Of a stretch of 64,000 nucleotides of DNA, positions 10,185 through 19,362 are shown piece after piece. The stretch is from NCBI GenBank assembly GCA_016710785.1, contig JADJUE010000009.1, positions 496,001 through 560,000 of the forward strand, given 5' to 3'. Each line of letters starts with the position of its first letter. Position 1 is the stretch's first letter. The notes under the pieces are model-generated. The model saw nothing but the letters and a program-made list of their open reading frames with translations. It was not told where the DNA came from and did not search any database. The translations under genes and the position numbers were made by a program. This DNA is from Candidatus Epilinea brevis (GTDB lineage Bacteria; Chloroflexota; Anaerolineae; Epilineales; Epilineaceae).

Positions 10185-11264
10185 ATGTCCACCGACACTC
10201 ACATCGAGTACTACCTTGGTGAGGCCAAGGATCTCCCAGCATCCTATCGCCAAGCGGCAGTGGATCTGGTCGTTGATCGCTACCGAGACATCTTACGGCA
10301 CCCTGCATTCGTAAGTGAGCATGTTGGCCTGCCCGCAGGAAGTGCGGCCCACGGGCGAGAAGTTGCTCGCCTAGAGCGGCAGTGGCGCGATGCGGTCGAG
10401 AGTCACTTCCTCACGAACGTCCTGCTGTCAGCCCTGTTCCTGCACCAAGCCGCTGATAAGGTTCCTCTGGCTGCTGCGGTCATTCGCATCTGCTTCGGTT
10501 CGGGCGACCTGCCGCTGAAGACCATAGGTTCGGCTGACAGTCGTACAGTTCCAACTCATCAGGCGTTCGACGGTATACGCTATTTGGATGGAACTGACTT
10601 CCGTGCTGATGGACTCACCGAGTCCAACTGCTTCGAGGGGGGGCGTGTCGCGGTGATCCGACCGGAGTACCTACATGCCCTTGATGGCCCACAAGCGGAG
10701 ATGATCACCAACTTCGTGAACTTGGCCGGTCTAGACTTGGTCTCCGGTTCGGGCTATCGCTACGGCTACAAGCGACGCGGCATCGTAGTGATGGCCATGT
10801 CAGCCTCGCCCGTGCACGCTTGGCATTTCAGCCACCGAGAGTCGCTGGACCTTAGGCCGCTCTTTCTGGCCGGCGTTGCTCCGAGTCGCGAACTACAGAA
10901 TCCCATTGACCCACTTCACCCTGTCTGCCACTCCTTCCTGACCCAATTGGCAACGCATCATCCGGCAGATCTCTGCGATCTCGGCGTACGTGGAACCATC
11001 AGAGCCCTGGCAACCAGGAAGGATCATACGCTGCGCAAGCTACGCTTGTGGCTGCCATACTTCGCCCCGAACTCCGTGCACAACAGGCACGTGATGGAAG
11101 CGCTGGTTTCCCGCTCGATTGCTCGGGCATCGACCCTCGGCCTGAGGATCAATGATATGGGAGACCCAAACGGTGTCACAGCGGACTTCGAGCAATTCAC
11201 GCGGTCGAGTGCGACCGATCGTCAGGAACCACCTCTTCTCATGTCGCCGCAAGTCCAACGATAA
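10185..11264 (+). CDS. Unknown protein, first gene of a putative acyl-metabolite cluster
   Basis: A 359-residue soluble protein with no motif I can assign. A GGAG site six bases before the ATG supports the start. Features: an acidic/aromatic N-terminus (YYLGEAKDLPASYRQAAVD), a central region rich in aromatic residues and glycine (GSGYRYGYKRRGIVVMAMSAS), no signal peptide and no membrane helix. The C-terminal third is basic. The methyltransferase gene follows after 14 bases, so the two are almost certainly in one operon. Given the neighbours (methyltransferase, KAS III, N-acyltransferase) it is likely an enzyme or carrier in the same pathway. A distant GNAT-type fold is possible but only a guess. 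Confidence 0.6.
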   Translation: MSTDTHIEYYLGEAKDLPASYRQAAVDLVVDRYRDILRHPAFVSEHVGLPAGSAAHGREVARLERQWRDAVESHFLTNVLLSALFLHQAADKVPLAAAVIRICFGSGDLPLKTIGSADSRTVPTHQAFDGIRYLDGTDFRADGLTESNCFEGGRVAVIRPEYLHALDGPQAEMITNFVNLAGLDLVSGSGYRYGYKRRGIVVMAMSASPVHAWHFSHRESLDLRPLFLAGVAPSRELQNPIDPLHPVCHSFLTQLATHHPADLCDLGVRGTIRALATRKDHTLRKLRLWLPYFAPNSVHNRHVMEALVSRSIARASTLGLRINDMGDPNGVTADFEQFTRSSATDRQEPPLLMSPQVQR

Positions 11265-11278
11265 AGGACCAAGTTAAC

Positions 11279-12094
11279 ATGACAACAAGCCCCCACCTGT
11301 TTGCCCACCGTGTCGAAGACACAAATCCGCAGACCAATGCTGCTGAGGCGGTTGACTGGTGCCGATATGCCGGAGCCTACGACCAGATGGCTACCCACAA
11401 TCCCGCCTATCAGGATCTCATCGGACGCTACACCCGAACGGTAAGGTCCTGGACCATCCCGGCTGGAGCGCTTCTTGTTGATCTCGGTGCCGGCACTGGC
11501 AACTTCAGTCAAGAATTAGCGAGATCTCACCCTGATTCCCGAGTCCTCCATGTGGATTGCGATAAGGGAATGAACGCCGCAGCAGGCCATAAGGCAGCGT
11601 CTTCAGGGCTACGCAACTTCACTATCCTCGAACAGGAGGCTGCGACCATTGACTTGTTACCTGGCTCCGTAGCGGCTCTTACGGTGGTACATGCCCTGTA
11701 CGCAATGCCTCAGCCCGAAGTACTGATCGAGAGAGTGAGCGATTGGCTGATGCCCGGTGGATGGTTGCTCGCTGTGGATCCCGGCGCTCCGATCGATCTG
11801 GGCGCCTGGAGCCGCTATCTTATCGCGAGCAATCTTCGTAGCCTTGGGCCGGTCGGAACGGCTCGCCTCCTTTGGAAGGCCCGCGAGGCGATTCGACAGA
11901 ATCGGCGCATCCAGAAGGCACAATCGAACGGGGTCTATTGGCGCCACGACGCAGTTGCCTTCCGCGAGGCATTTCAACGTGCGGGCCTGGCGGTGCTGGA
12001 ATCCGCGACGGTCTATCGCGGCTGCAGCGATTGGTTGGTGGCTCGCAAGCCGGCGGTTGACGGCCTGATCGACTCGCCGGAGACCGGGAAGTGA
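11279..12094 (+). CDS. Class I SAM-dependent methyltransferase
   Basis: A 271-residue protein. The ATG is preceded by AAAGGA at 10-base spacing. The Rossmann motif I reads LLVDLGAGTGNFSQELA (about residues 65-81), the acidic end of strand 2 is VLHVDCDKG, and motif IV/post-I (AALTVVHALYAMPQP) with WLMPGGWLLAVDPG marks strands 4-5. It should transfer a methyl group from S-adenosylmethionine to a small molecule, with a UbiE/Coq5-like layout. The stop codon overlaps the GTG start of the KAS III gene, so the two products are probably made in step. The acceptor is unknown; a free acid, phenol or amine of the cluster product is plausible. Confidence 0.85.
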   Translation: MTTSPHLFAHRVEDTNPQTNAAEAVDWCRYAGAYDQMATHNPAYQDLIGRYTRTVRSWTIPAGALLVDLGAGTGNFSQELARSHPDSRVLHVDCDKGMNAAAGHKAASSGLRNFTILEQEAATIDLLPGSVAALTVVHALYAMPQPEVLIERVSDWLMPGGWLLAVDPGAPIDLGAWSRYLIASNLRSLGPVGTARLLWKAREAIRQNRRIQKAQSNGVYWRHDAVAFREAFQRAGLAVLESATVYRGCSDWLVARKPAVDGLIDSPETGK

Positions 12095-13146
12095 ACACGG
12101 CGCTTGCTCCAAGCTCAGCCCGCCAAGCAGGAGTCCTCCTGCAAGGGGCGCCTCATAGCCTGCTTCCACCAACGGCGAAAGTGACCGGTTGGGGGCTGGC
12201 GGTTCCGTCGGGGGTACTGACCAACGAAACCATAAGCACGATGGTGGATACAAGTGCCGACTGGATCGTCAGTCGTACGGGAATCCACCGGCGTCGAATT
12301 GCGGCCGATAGTGAGTCGACATCGTCGCTCGCGACGGCTGCCGGTTTGGCCGCCCTCAAACGGGCGGGCTTGTCCGCAGCGGATCTGGACATGGTCATTG
12401 TGGCGACATCCAGCCCGGACAGCCTTGTTCCGGCGACCGCCTGCCGGGTACAAGCCGCTCTGGGCGCGTTCGGGGCTTCGGCATTCGATGTCAACACGGC
12501 GTGCACGGGTTTCCTCTATGCGCTGACGATCGCATCGCGATTCATCGAGACGGGATCCACCAAGTCGGTATTGGTCATTGGCGCGGAATGCTTGAGCCGT
12601 CTGCTGGACTGGGACGATCGCAATACCTGCGTGTTGTTCGGCGACGGCGCTGGCGCAATTGTGCTACAGGCGACCTCCGGGACTGCTGGAGTACAGCACA
12701 GTATCCTCGGGGCTGATGGTCGGGGCGGAGACCTTATCCAGATCCCCCTCGGTAGCGGTCGTCGCCCGAGCACTCAGAGCGTGATCGACGGCAGCCACTG
12801 GATCAAGGTTTGCGGGAACGAGGTGTTTCGCTGGGCGAGCCGCATCATAGTGAGCGCAATCCGACAGCTGTGTCTGGAAACGGGCCTGGCGCTCGATGAA
12901 ATCGACTGGATCGTGCCGCATCAGGCGAACGACCGCATACTGCACTGCGCCGCGAAGGATCTAGCGATTCCTTTGGATCGCTTCGTGCGCAATCTTGCGG
13001 ACTATGGCAATACCGCAGCAGCGAGCATTCCCATAGCCCTCGCCGAGGCGGCAGAAGGGGGTCGCTTTCTTCCAGGTGATCGGTTGGTCTTGGTGGGCTT
13101 TGGCGGTGGTCTGACCTGGGGCGCCGCACTGTTGGAATGGGGGTAG
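12091..13146 (+). CDS. Beta-ketoacyl-ACP synthase III-like (FabH family) enzyme
   Basis: A 351-residue thiolase-fold enzyme with the full FabH triad: Cys138 in VNTACTGF, His277 in VPHQAN and Asn307 in YGNTAA. Other family signs are DWIVSRTGIHRRRI, DMVIVATSSPD, LFGDGAGAIVLQ and the GFGGGLTWG end. Such enzymes condense an acyl-CoA with malonyl-ACP, or use the same chemistry to join acyl groups to other nucleophiles. The GTG start overlaps the methyltransferase stop. An extra 30 residues precede the usual FabH start. Its place beside a methyltransferase and a FeeM-like acyltransferase, away from fatty-acid synthesis genes, argues for secondary metabolism rather than the housekeeping enzyme. Confidence 0.88.
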   Translation: MNTALAPSSARQAGVLLQGAPHSLLPPTAKVTGWGLAVPSGVLTNETISTMVDTSADWIVSRTGIHRRRIAADSESTSSLATAAGLAALKRAGLSAADLDMVIVATSSPDSLVPATACRVQAALGAFGASAFDVNTACTGFLYALTIASRFIETGSTKSVLVIGAECLSRLLDWDDRNTCVLFGDGAGAIVLQATSGTAGVQHSILGADGRGGDLIQIPLGSGRRPSTQSVIDGSHWIKVCGNEVFRWASRIIVSAIRQLCLETGLALDEIDWIVPHQANDRILHCAAKDLAIPLDRFVRNLADYGNTAAASIPIALAEAAEGGRFLPGDRLVLVGFGGGLTWGAALLEWG

Positions 13147-13228
13147 CGATTGACGCACTGATCGATCCATGTTGTCTGTCTCGATCTCGACATCCCGATC
13201 AAACGTGACCAAAGAGGGCCTACCCATC

Positions 13229-13912
13229 ATGAACGCTGTCAACATACGCCCCGTGCAGACCGCCACCGATCTCGACCGCGTCTCTCGACTTGTTCACGAC
13301 GTCTACGTCAGCGCCGGTTACTTCGACCCCCGGCCTGATGGCCGCCTGAGCGTCTACGGCGAGTATGACCCGCTCCCCGAGACCCTTGTGCTCGCAGCTT
13401 TCGAGGGCGATGATGTGGTCGGTACTCTGTCGATTACGCTCGACGGACCTCATGGAATGAGTTGCGAGCACGACTTTGGCCCGGCCTGCGCGGCGATACG
13501 CGCAGAAGGCCGACCGCTGATGGCGGTTTGGCGCAACGCAACAGCTGACAGCCATCGCACGAGCCGCATCGACCTCGAGCTGATCCGTACGGGCGCTGTG
13601 TTCGGCATCGGGCTCGGCATCGGCACCTTCGTGTCCACCGTCGAACCGTCGCTCGAACGCGCCTACGTCAAGCTCTTCGGCATGACCACTGTCGCGCGCA
13701 CCGATGGCGTCGACGGCGTGCGGGGCGCCGGACTGCTCATGTGTGGCTCGGTGCCGGAAACGTACGCGCGGCTAAAGGCGGATGGGGTGACGGGGATGGA
13801 GGAGGCAGTGCAAGCGTGGCGAAGACGAACGGGGCGGATGGGGTGGGTGGAGGGTGGGCGGCAGGTGGAACGGATGGGGCCCCTCCACGAGAGCCATCTC
13901 GTCGAACAGTGA
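13229..13912 (+). CDS. FeeM/autoinducer-synthase-like N-acyltransferase (GNAT fold)
   Basis: A 227-residue protein. The ATG at 13229 has AAAGAGGG about ten bases upstream, which is preferred over the earlier in-frame ATG at 13169. The sequence has the layout of long-chain N-acyl amino-acid synthases (FeeM) and related acyl-homoserine-lactone synthases: IRPVQTATDLDRVSRLVHDVYVSAGYFD at the start, GEYDPLPETLVLAAFEGDDVVGTLS (beta strands), a buried RIDLELIRTGAVFGIGLGIGTFVSTV helix and VEPSLERAYVKLFGM. In that family an acyl-ACP donor is joined to an amino acid amine. The preceding KAS III gene could supply the acyl chain. The assignment rests on motif order and not on a search. Confidence 0.65.
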   Translation: MNAVNIRPVQTATDLDRVSRLVHDVYVSAGYFDPRPDGRLSVYGEYDPLPETLVLAAFEGDDVVGTLSITLDGPHGMSCEHDFGPACAAIRAEGRPLMAVWRNATADSHRTSRIDLELIRTGAVFGIGLGIGTFVSTVEPSLERAYVKLFGMTTVARTDGVDGVRGAGLLMCGSVPETYARLKADGVTGMEEAVQAWRRRTGRMGWVEGGRQVERMGPLHESHLVEQ

Positions 13913-14084
13913 GGGTCTGGCCGCCGCTTGACAACACAACTGAAGCGAACAGCCCAGAAGACGCGCAATGCCGCCGGCTGCAGCTCGCCTTTGGCCGTGA
14001 GTGCAATTCTCTTGGGCCGGGCTCGTGATCCAAGCAGCCTGTTCATGGCTCTCGACCTGTCGGTCCGCCAACACATTGAAACGG

Positions 14085-14339
14085 TCATCGTCGCCTGCCT
14101 CGCCCTGTTCGTGCGCTCGTCTGCCGGACATCTGGCGCGCTATCACCACGGCCTGCATCGCCCGCCTCAAGGCGCTGACCGTGACATCGATCTGCCTCAG
14201 TCAGGATCTGCACCTTGTAGCCTGCGGTGAACACCCGCCGCCCGCCGGTCTCCGCCTGCGGGTCCGCCAGCCGGAGCTCAGCTGTCGGGCTGCCTTGCCT
14301 GCTTTCCGGTTGGCGGATCTCGCTTTGTCTTTCTGCCAT
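14085..14339 (-). pseudogene. Remnant of an IS3-type transposase OrfA
   Basis: The frame encodes an 84-residue piece containing GGRRVFTAGYKVQILTEADRC. This closely follows the RRRFTAEYKLRILEEADAC block that opens the helix-turn-helix OrfA of a common IS3-group transposase. Beyond it the expected EPGEIGALLRREGLYSSHL continuation is absent and the frame degenerates. I see no terminal inverted repeats nearby. Confidence 0.5.
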
Positions 14340-14663
14340 GGTTCTCGCCCTTGGTTCCCCGCCCGCTGCTGGTGACCAGCCTAGTTTCGCCCTGGCGGTG
14401 GTCTCAGGTCATTGTGACACAGCGGACATCGCCGTAACCCCCAGGCAAACACCCTTTGTCGCCGAACGTCCTATTGCGGGTTGGCTTGGCGCACGACGCC
14501 CAAGATCGTAGAATGCGCTTGCAGGCTGGTGAACATCGCGGAACCCCTCGTGGCCGGTGTCAAGAGCTTTCCACAATACACGTACTTAACGATGTCCGCC
14601 AGCCTCGCTCATACGATCTGTCACACCATCAGGGTCTGACCGTAAACATGTACGGGGTTTCGT
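14340..14663. other. Gene-poor stretch beyond the transposase remnant
   Basis: No frame here has gene-like composition. Together with 13913-14084 it forms a 750-base gap on the edge of the acyl cluster that contains only the transposase remnant, so it looks like decayed mobile-element DNA. Confidence 0.4.
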
Positions 14664-15293
14664 CTACTTGCAAGGTCCAAGAGTATCCACCCAATTCCAC
14701 ACACCTGAGGCTTCGTCCAAGCATGCATTCACGTTGTAATGCTGACTTCCAGTGGGCTCCCAGAACTCATCCGAGTAGAATGTCACACCTGTAGAGGTGA
14801 CGTGAACTCCTACTGAGAAACAATAGCCAAGTGCTACCGGGGTTGGACCCACTTGGTCCCAGGAATAATATCCGAGTAACGACGGATTATTGGGTATTGT
14901 TGCAAGTGGCGGATTCGTGAAGGCGCTCTCCCCCTGCGGAACTTCAAAGTGGCCCGCTGGCTTTTGGAGCTTGACTAACCCAGACTTGAATGTGCCGTCG
15001 CAAGGCGCCGATGCCGGAGCCGGAGCTATAGTTCCGGGGGCCGTTGCGCCACTCCTATAGTAGAGCGTGAGTGTTGCGGGCACTGGGGCCAACGGAGGCT
15101 TAGGGTCTCCCGTGCCAAGCGCGACGATGTGTCCGGCAGGATCACCGGGAGCGCAATGGAGTTTCCCGGGGATTAGACCGTACAGATTCGAAATCTGACG
15201 ATGTTCGTTTGGAAGCCAGAAGCACATCCCCCCAAGTGGGGCCTGGCCCAGCCCAACAAAGTAGCAGATGTAGTAACCCAAGGTCAGTAGCAC
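14664..15293 (-). CDS. Membrane-anchored extracellular protein of unknown function (possible N-terminal frameshift)
   Basis: A protein of about 209 residues: one N-terminal hydrophobic segment (VVLLTLGYYICYFVGLG) and then an extracellular Pro/Gly-rich domain with several Cys and aromatic residues (YYSWDQVGPTPVALGYCFSVG, CLDEASGVWNWVDTLGPCK). The only in-frame start is a GTG at 15293 that leaves no positive residues before the helix. A better start, an ATG at about 15370 with AAGGAG eight bases ahead, lies in another frame and reads MKMDKRNLVLVSG. A single indel near 15320-15340 would join the two. It lies 277 bases downstream of the NACHT gene on the same strand. Confidence 0.5.
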   Translation of the reverse strand: MLLTLGYYICYFVGLGQAPLGGMCFWLPNEHRQISNLYGLIPGKLHCAPGDPAGHIVALGTGDPKPPLAPVPATLTLYYRSGATAPGTIAPAPASAPCDGTFKSGLVKLQKPAGHFEVPQGESAFTNPPLATIPNNPSLLGYYSWDQVGPTPVALGYCFSVGVHVTSTGVTFYSDEFWEPTGSQHYNVNACLDEASGVWNWVDTLGPCK

Positions 15294-15570
15294 GACAATG
15301 ATGACGGAACCGGCCCAGACCGGCAGGCGGATCCGGACACCAGAACGAGATTGCGCTTGTCCATCTTCATCTCACGGTCTCCTTTATGATCGACTGGGTT
15401 CGCGATGAGTAGGTTCTGTCGACGACACTGCTCGAGAACTAATTCTGTTTGAAGTAGCATTCATCATTTCAATAGCGATAGTACCAGTGAGTTTGAGCCT
15501 GAACAACAAGCTCGATGCCCTTCCGGGTTCAATCGACATAGCACGGTAGCGAGAAGAAGCATCCCCTACT

Positions 15571-18500
15571 TCACGATGAAACTCCCTGTATTGTCTCGGC
15601 GAGTCGGAATCCATCGGAGGTAGTTCTCGTACCAGGATTGAGAATGAACCGCAGCGCCTCGCGCGCGTGCCGACGGTCATATTGGTAGCTTCCACCCTTG
15701 GTCAATCGTGCGACCGAATCTGGCAAGTTCGGGTCTTCTCGACCGTCTTGCGTACTGTATCGCGGCGAGAACATTGTCTCTCCCGAAACCAGTCCGAACG
15801 CGGTTGATACCCATTCCGACACATTTCCAAGCACATCACTGAGTATCTGATGATCTGCGACTGGTTCAAAAACGCCGATCGGCGTCACTGAGTTGACATG
15901 CATCTCAACTGTGTTAGGTCCAGTAGCTCCCTGACTACTGGCTCTGGACTTGTCTGGGTTTATCGCCAGGGAAGCGGCTCCTGCCCATTCTGCCTCGCTG
16001 GGGAGCCTGAATAGCCTACAAGAGTGATGAGATAGCCACATACAGTATGCCCGAGCCTCGTACCAGCACACCCCTGATACCGGATGAATCGCGGAAGTGG
16101 GCGCCATGATGGCCCAAGCAGCGGGAACAACATAGCGTTCGTCTGGAATTGTCTTCAGCAGATACTGTTCTAATGCGATTTCGTCCATCGAGATCAGCCG
16201 TTTCCATTTTAGGAATTTCTGCTCATCAATCGTTCCGACTGCAAGTGCGCTGCTCAGGGCATCCAGATCACGGCGGAACTCGCGGCACCTCACGCGAATA
16301 CTCTCCCGCTGACCAAATGCGGAACTCTCCCCATCTCGCCATCGTTTTGAAAAGCTGGTATCCCACCACCGGTCGTCGAAGTAGCCATTGGCGGCAATGA
16401 ATCGCGCGTACTCCGCCTTCGTCACAGGGAACTGGGCGATACCAAATTCGGACGCCTCTACGCGCTGATACAGCATGTCATCGTCAAACACCGGCGTCTG
16501 TGCACCGATCCAGTAGGAACCTGCAGGCACTGTCACCATCGGCGGCAACAAGTACTCCACACCCTCCGCGCTCAAACACCGCTTGAACCGCGGATCCCCC
16601 AGCTCCCCCAACGCCTCCCCCGCCGCGATGCGCGCCCGCAGGTCCGCCTGTGGGTCGCGGCTGCGGTTCACCAGAGCCCAGCGCAGCTTCTCGCGCACCT
16701 CCTCGCCGACCTTGCTCTCCGGCTGCGCCGCGCAGCGCCCGGCCAGCGGCAGGTTGGCTTCTGCCAGGCTTGCTACGAAGCGGTCTTGGTTCGGCGCCAT
16801 CGCGCCCGCCAAGAGCATCGTTTCCTCCCAGCCCGTCGTGGGCAAGGGCGGGAGCGGTTCGGCGGGGGCCAGGGTCTCGATCAACTCCTCGACGCTGGGG
16901 CTGATGAGGTCGGCTCGCCATTCGCTGGCCGCCAGCCGCGTGCGCGGCTCGCGGGCCAGTTTGCGAGCAGCGAAATACTCCTGCAACAACTGGTGGCGGA
17001 AGAGGACCTCGTCAAGTCCGCGGTCCTGGTCCAACAACCCCAAGTCGCAGCCGCCCTGCAGGACTGCCTCGGCGCGGTCCTCGGCAAGCCCGGATTGCAG
17101 GCGATCAAGTGCCTCCTCGTAGGGCAGGCGAATCTGCGCCGATTCTGATGAGCCGTGCTGGTCTTGCATGGCATAGGCCAAGGCCGACAGCGGGGGAAAC
17201 AAGTCCTCGCCGGGCAAGTCGAAGGGACGCGTCCACTTCTGGGTGCTTACGATCTTGTTTCGTTCGCGCTCAGAGACGAGGGCGCCGGCGGCGAAGCGCG
17301 GGTTGTCGCCCTGGACTTCGTTTCGCAACAAACCGCGGATGAAGCTGGAGAAGAGGGCGGCACGGCCCGTCGGCAGGTGGCGGTCCCGTTCGGCTTGCTG
17401 AGCCAGCATGCGCAGTAGGAACGGCGTCCGGAGCAGCCCGAGCTGCGGCTGATCCTTCAGCTCCTCCCAGATGCGGTCGGCCTGGCGGGGGCAGTAAGTG
17501 GCCAGGAAGGCCTGCACCCGCGTATCGTCGAGCGGCTCGATGCGCAGCTGCGGCACCGCGCGGACTTTGGTCGATAGCGGCGCACTGTAGTCCAGACTGC
17601 GACAACTGAAGATCACCCTGTTGCCCGGCTGCCTGTCGGCCAGGTCCTCCACCATGCGCCGCCAGCCACTCACCCGCGACTGGTAGTCGGCGGCATCACG
17701 ATGCGGCATCTCGTTGACCGCATCCAACAGCAGCGTCACCTCCTGGCCGGCCAGAAGCTCCGTCAGCGGCGCGAGGCCCGGGTTCGCGGCTTGCCATTCC
17801 GCAGCCAGCCAGGTCAGAGGCGGAAACGGGGGCACATCACTGTCCCGGCTGCCGTAGCGGCTGAGGGGCACGAAGATGCTGATTCGATTCGTGACCCCCC
17901 GAAGCCCGTCGAGCGTGATGCCCAGTTCATGGTGCCGGAGCAGCGTGCTCTTTCCCGAGCCCGGTGCGCCGAGCACCACGAAGGCTGGGTCAGGCTGCTC
18001 GGCGAGGACCGCTTCCAGGCTGTCGTAGCGACGCTCTTGCACCTGCCACCGTTCAGTCGGGGCGTCTTCACCCAAATCGACGAGCAGCGACAGATCTACA
18101 AAGCGCTCATCCAGTTTGAAACGCTCGTCCGACCAGATGAGTGCTTGGCGCAGGCGATACAGATCCAGGCTGTCCCAGCTTCGGCTCAGAATCAACCGGC
18201 GCTCGGCGGCATCCAGCTGCAGAGCATCCGCTCGCGCTTCCCCCAGCCGCTGCTTGACCCGCGCAAGAATCGCCTCAGCCCGTGTGCTCTGCGCCGCGTC
18301 CGCTATCGGCGCCGGCGGGACATTCGGGCTGACCAGCCCCCGACGGGACTTCAACTCGGTGGCGATCAGGATCGGGTGAAACAACTCTATCCCGTCTACC
18401 GAACGGCGCCAGAACGTCGTGCGAACCATTTTCGCGGCCTGCGCGATTTCCTCCTTGGTGGGCGAAGCCTCACTGAGGAAGCGGTACCAGACCGCGCTCC

Positions 18501-18828
18501 AGTACTCCCGAATCTTAGCCCTTGCTCCGAAATCGGCCTCCATGCACTCGGAGAAGCAATCCGTATTCATGGGCGGACAATTGCCATTCACCGCTCCCCG
18601 GGCAGAGCAGAGGTTGGTCCACGCCAGTTCTCGGAGAAGATCCGCGAGCGCCGCCGCCCGCGCCTCGCGGTTGTCCTTGAGGCCGGCCCTTCTGAGCCGG
18701 CTTGAAACCAACTCGAGGTACAGAATCGGCCCCCGCAGCTCCTTGCTCCGTGAGCGCAGGTCAGCAAGCGTATCGCCGAGCACCTTGACGGTGATCAGCG
18801 ACAAGTCTGGCAGCTCGTGAGCCGACAT
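15571..18828 (-). CDS. NACHT-type STAND ATPase with C-terminal FGE/SUMF1 (C-lectin-like) domain
   Basis: A 1085-residue protein. The ATG at 18828 has GGAGGA ten bases upstream; an open frame continues to a TTG at 18918. Order of parts: a soluble N-terminal region of about 270 residues without a known motif, the NACHT ATPase (Walker A GAPGSGKST near residue 287, Walker B VTLLLDAVNEMP, sensor NRVIFSCRSLDYS), helical repeats to about residue 750, and an FGE-sulfatase domain (VPAGSYWIGAQ, FPVTKAEYARFIAANGYFDDRWW, NVSEWVSTAFG, LTKGGSYQYDRRHAREALRF). The active-site Cys pair of true FGE is not apparent, so the domain probably binds a ligand. Bacterial NACHT proteins oligomerise on sensing a trigger, and many act in phage defence. 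It is a paralogue of the 36.6-kb protein but lacks its cyclase. Confidence 0.88.
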   Translation of the reverse strand: MSAHELPDLSLITVKVLGDTLADLRSRSKELRGPILYLELVSSRLRRAGLKDNREARAAALADLLRELAWTNLCSARGAVNGNCPPMNTDCFSECMEADFGARAKIREYWSAVWYRFLSEASPTKEEIAQAAKMVRTTFWRRSVDGIELFHPILIATELKSRRGLVSPNVPPAPIADAAQSTRAEAILARVKQRLGEARADALQLDAAERRLILSRSWDSLDLYRLRQALIWSDERFKLDERFVDLSLLVDLGEDAPTERWQVQERRYDSLEAVLAEQPDPAFVVLGAPGSGKSTLLRHHELGITLDGLRGVTNRISIFVPLSRYGSRDSDVPPFPPLTWLAAEWQAANPGLAPLTELLAGQEVTLLLDAVNEMPHRDAADYQSRVSGWRRMVEDLADRQPGNRVIFSCRSLDYSAPLSTKVRAVPQLRIEPLDDTRVQAFLATYCPRQADRIWEELKDQPQLGLLRTPFLLRMLAQQAERDRHLPTGRAALFSSFIRGLLRNEVQGDNPRFAAGALVSERERNKIVSTQKWTRPFDLPGEDLFPPLSALAYAMQDQHGSSESAQIRLPYEEALDRLQSGLAEDRAEAVLQGGCDLGLLDQDRGLDEVLFRHQLLQEYFAARKLAREPRTRLAASEWRADLISPSVEELIETLAPAEPLPPLPTTGWEETMLLAGAMAPNQDRFVASLAEANLPLAGRCAAQPESKVGEEVREKLRWALVNRSRDPQADLRARIAAGEALGELGDPRFKRCLSAEGVEYLLPPMVTVPAGSYWIGAQTPVFDDDMLYQRVEASEFGIAQFPVTKAEYARFIAANGYFDDRWWDTSFSKRWRDGESSAFGQRESIRVRCREFRRDLDALSSALAVGTIDEQKFLKWKRLISMDEIALEQYLLKTIPDERYVVPAAWAIMAPTSAIHPVSGVCWYEARAYCMWLSHHSCRLFRLPSEAEWAGAASLAINPDKSRASSQGATGPNTVEMHVNSVTPIGVFEPVADHQILSDVLGNVSEWVSTAFGLVSGETMFSPRYSTQDGREDPNLPDSVARLTKGGSYQYDRRHAREALRFILNPGTRTTSDGFRLAETIQGVSS

Positions 18829-18971
18829 GTTGCGCCTGTCCTCCGACAACCCGTAGTGACGACGGTCCCGAAGGGCCCACACTGCGTTTCGCAGGTCAAC
18901 AATCACCTGCGGGCACAAGATACCACAACCTCACGGATTAGGGAACCAGAACTGGACCGGAACTGGAAGCC

Positions 18972-19145
18972 CTACCGTGAGGTCCCCTTGCAGCCCCTCT
19001 CCGTGCCGCCCGACATGGCCTTCCCCGTGACGGCCACCGAAGCCTGCAACAATCCTGCAACCAGGGCCGCAAACCCTCCGATCCCGCCCGCGATACTTCC
19101 CCTCACAACGGCATCAGTGCTTAGAACAACGCGCTGCTGCTTCAT
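18972..19145 (-). CDS. Small Gly-rich single-helix membrane protein upstream of the NACHT gene
   Basis: A 57-residue frame: MKQQRVVLSTDAVVRGS, then one Gly/Ala-rich helix (IAGGIGGFAALVAGLLQAS) and a basic tail. It lies 143 bases before the NACHT ATG on the same strand. Composition is right for a membrane peptide, but the ribosome site is weak (GCGGTAG). If real, it could be an effector or partner of the NACHT protein. I cannot exclude a chance frame. Confidence 0.35.
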   Translation of the reverse strand: MKQQRVVLSTDAVVRGSIAGGIGGFAALVAGLLQASVAVTGKAMSGGTERGCKGTSR

Positions 19146-19362
19146 TCTACCGCAGTCAGAAGGAAAGGAAGGGATCGACGCAGGGCGAACGCATTCTGGC
19201 GCCGGTGGTGCCGTGGGGTGTCGAGAGGAGGCCCAGCAGGATGTCTGCCACCGTCCATTCTGCCCGATATGGCGAGTTGAGTGCCTCAGGGGACCCATCG
19301 CGCCGCGAATCAAGCTCCGATTCGAGCCGCATGTCTAGCATGCGTTCGCCCTGGGGATCGAC

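Noticed and set aside
15384..15695. Frame of about 100 residues overlapping the end of the NACHT gene
   Set aside because: It overlaps a convincing gene by over 100 bases, and the rest is Ser/Arg-rich with no signal or motif; kept only as a doubtful possibility.
15571..15700. FGE C-terminal end as a variable region of a diversity-generating retroelement
   Set aside because: No reverse transcriptase, accessory gene or template repeat occurs in the window, and no near-copy of this end was seen. A genome-wide search could still find a distant one.
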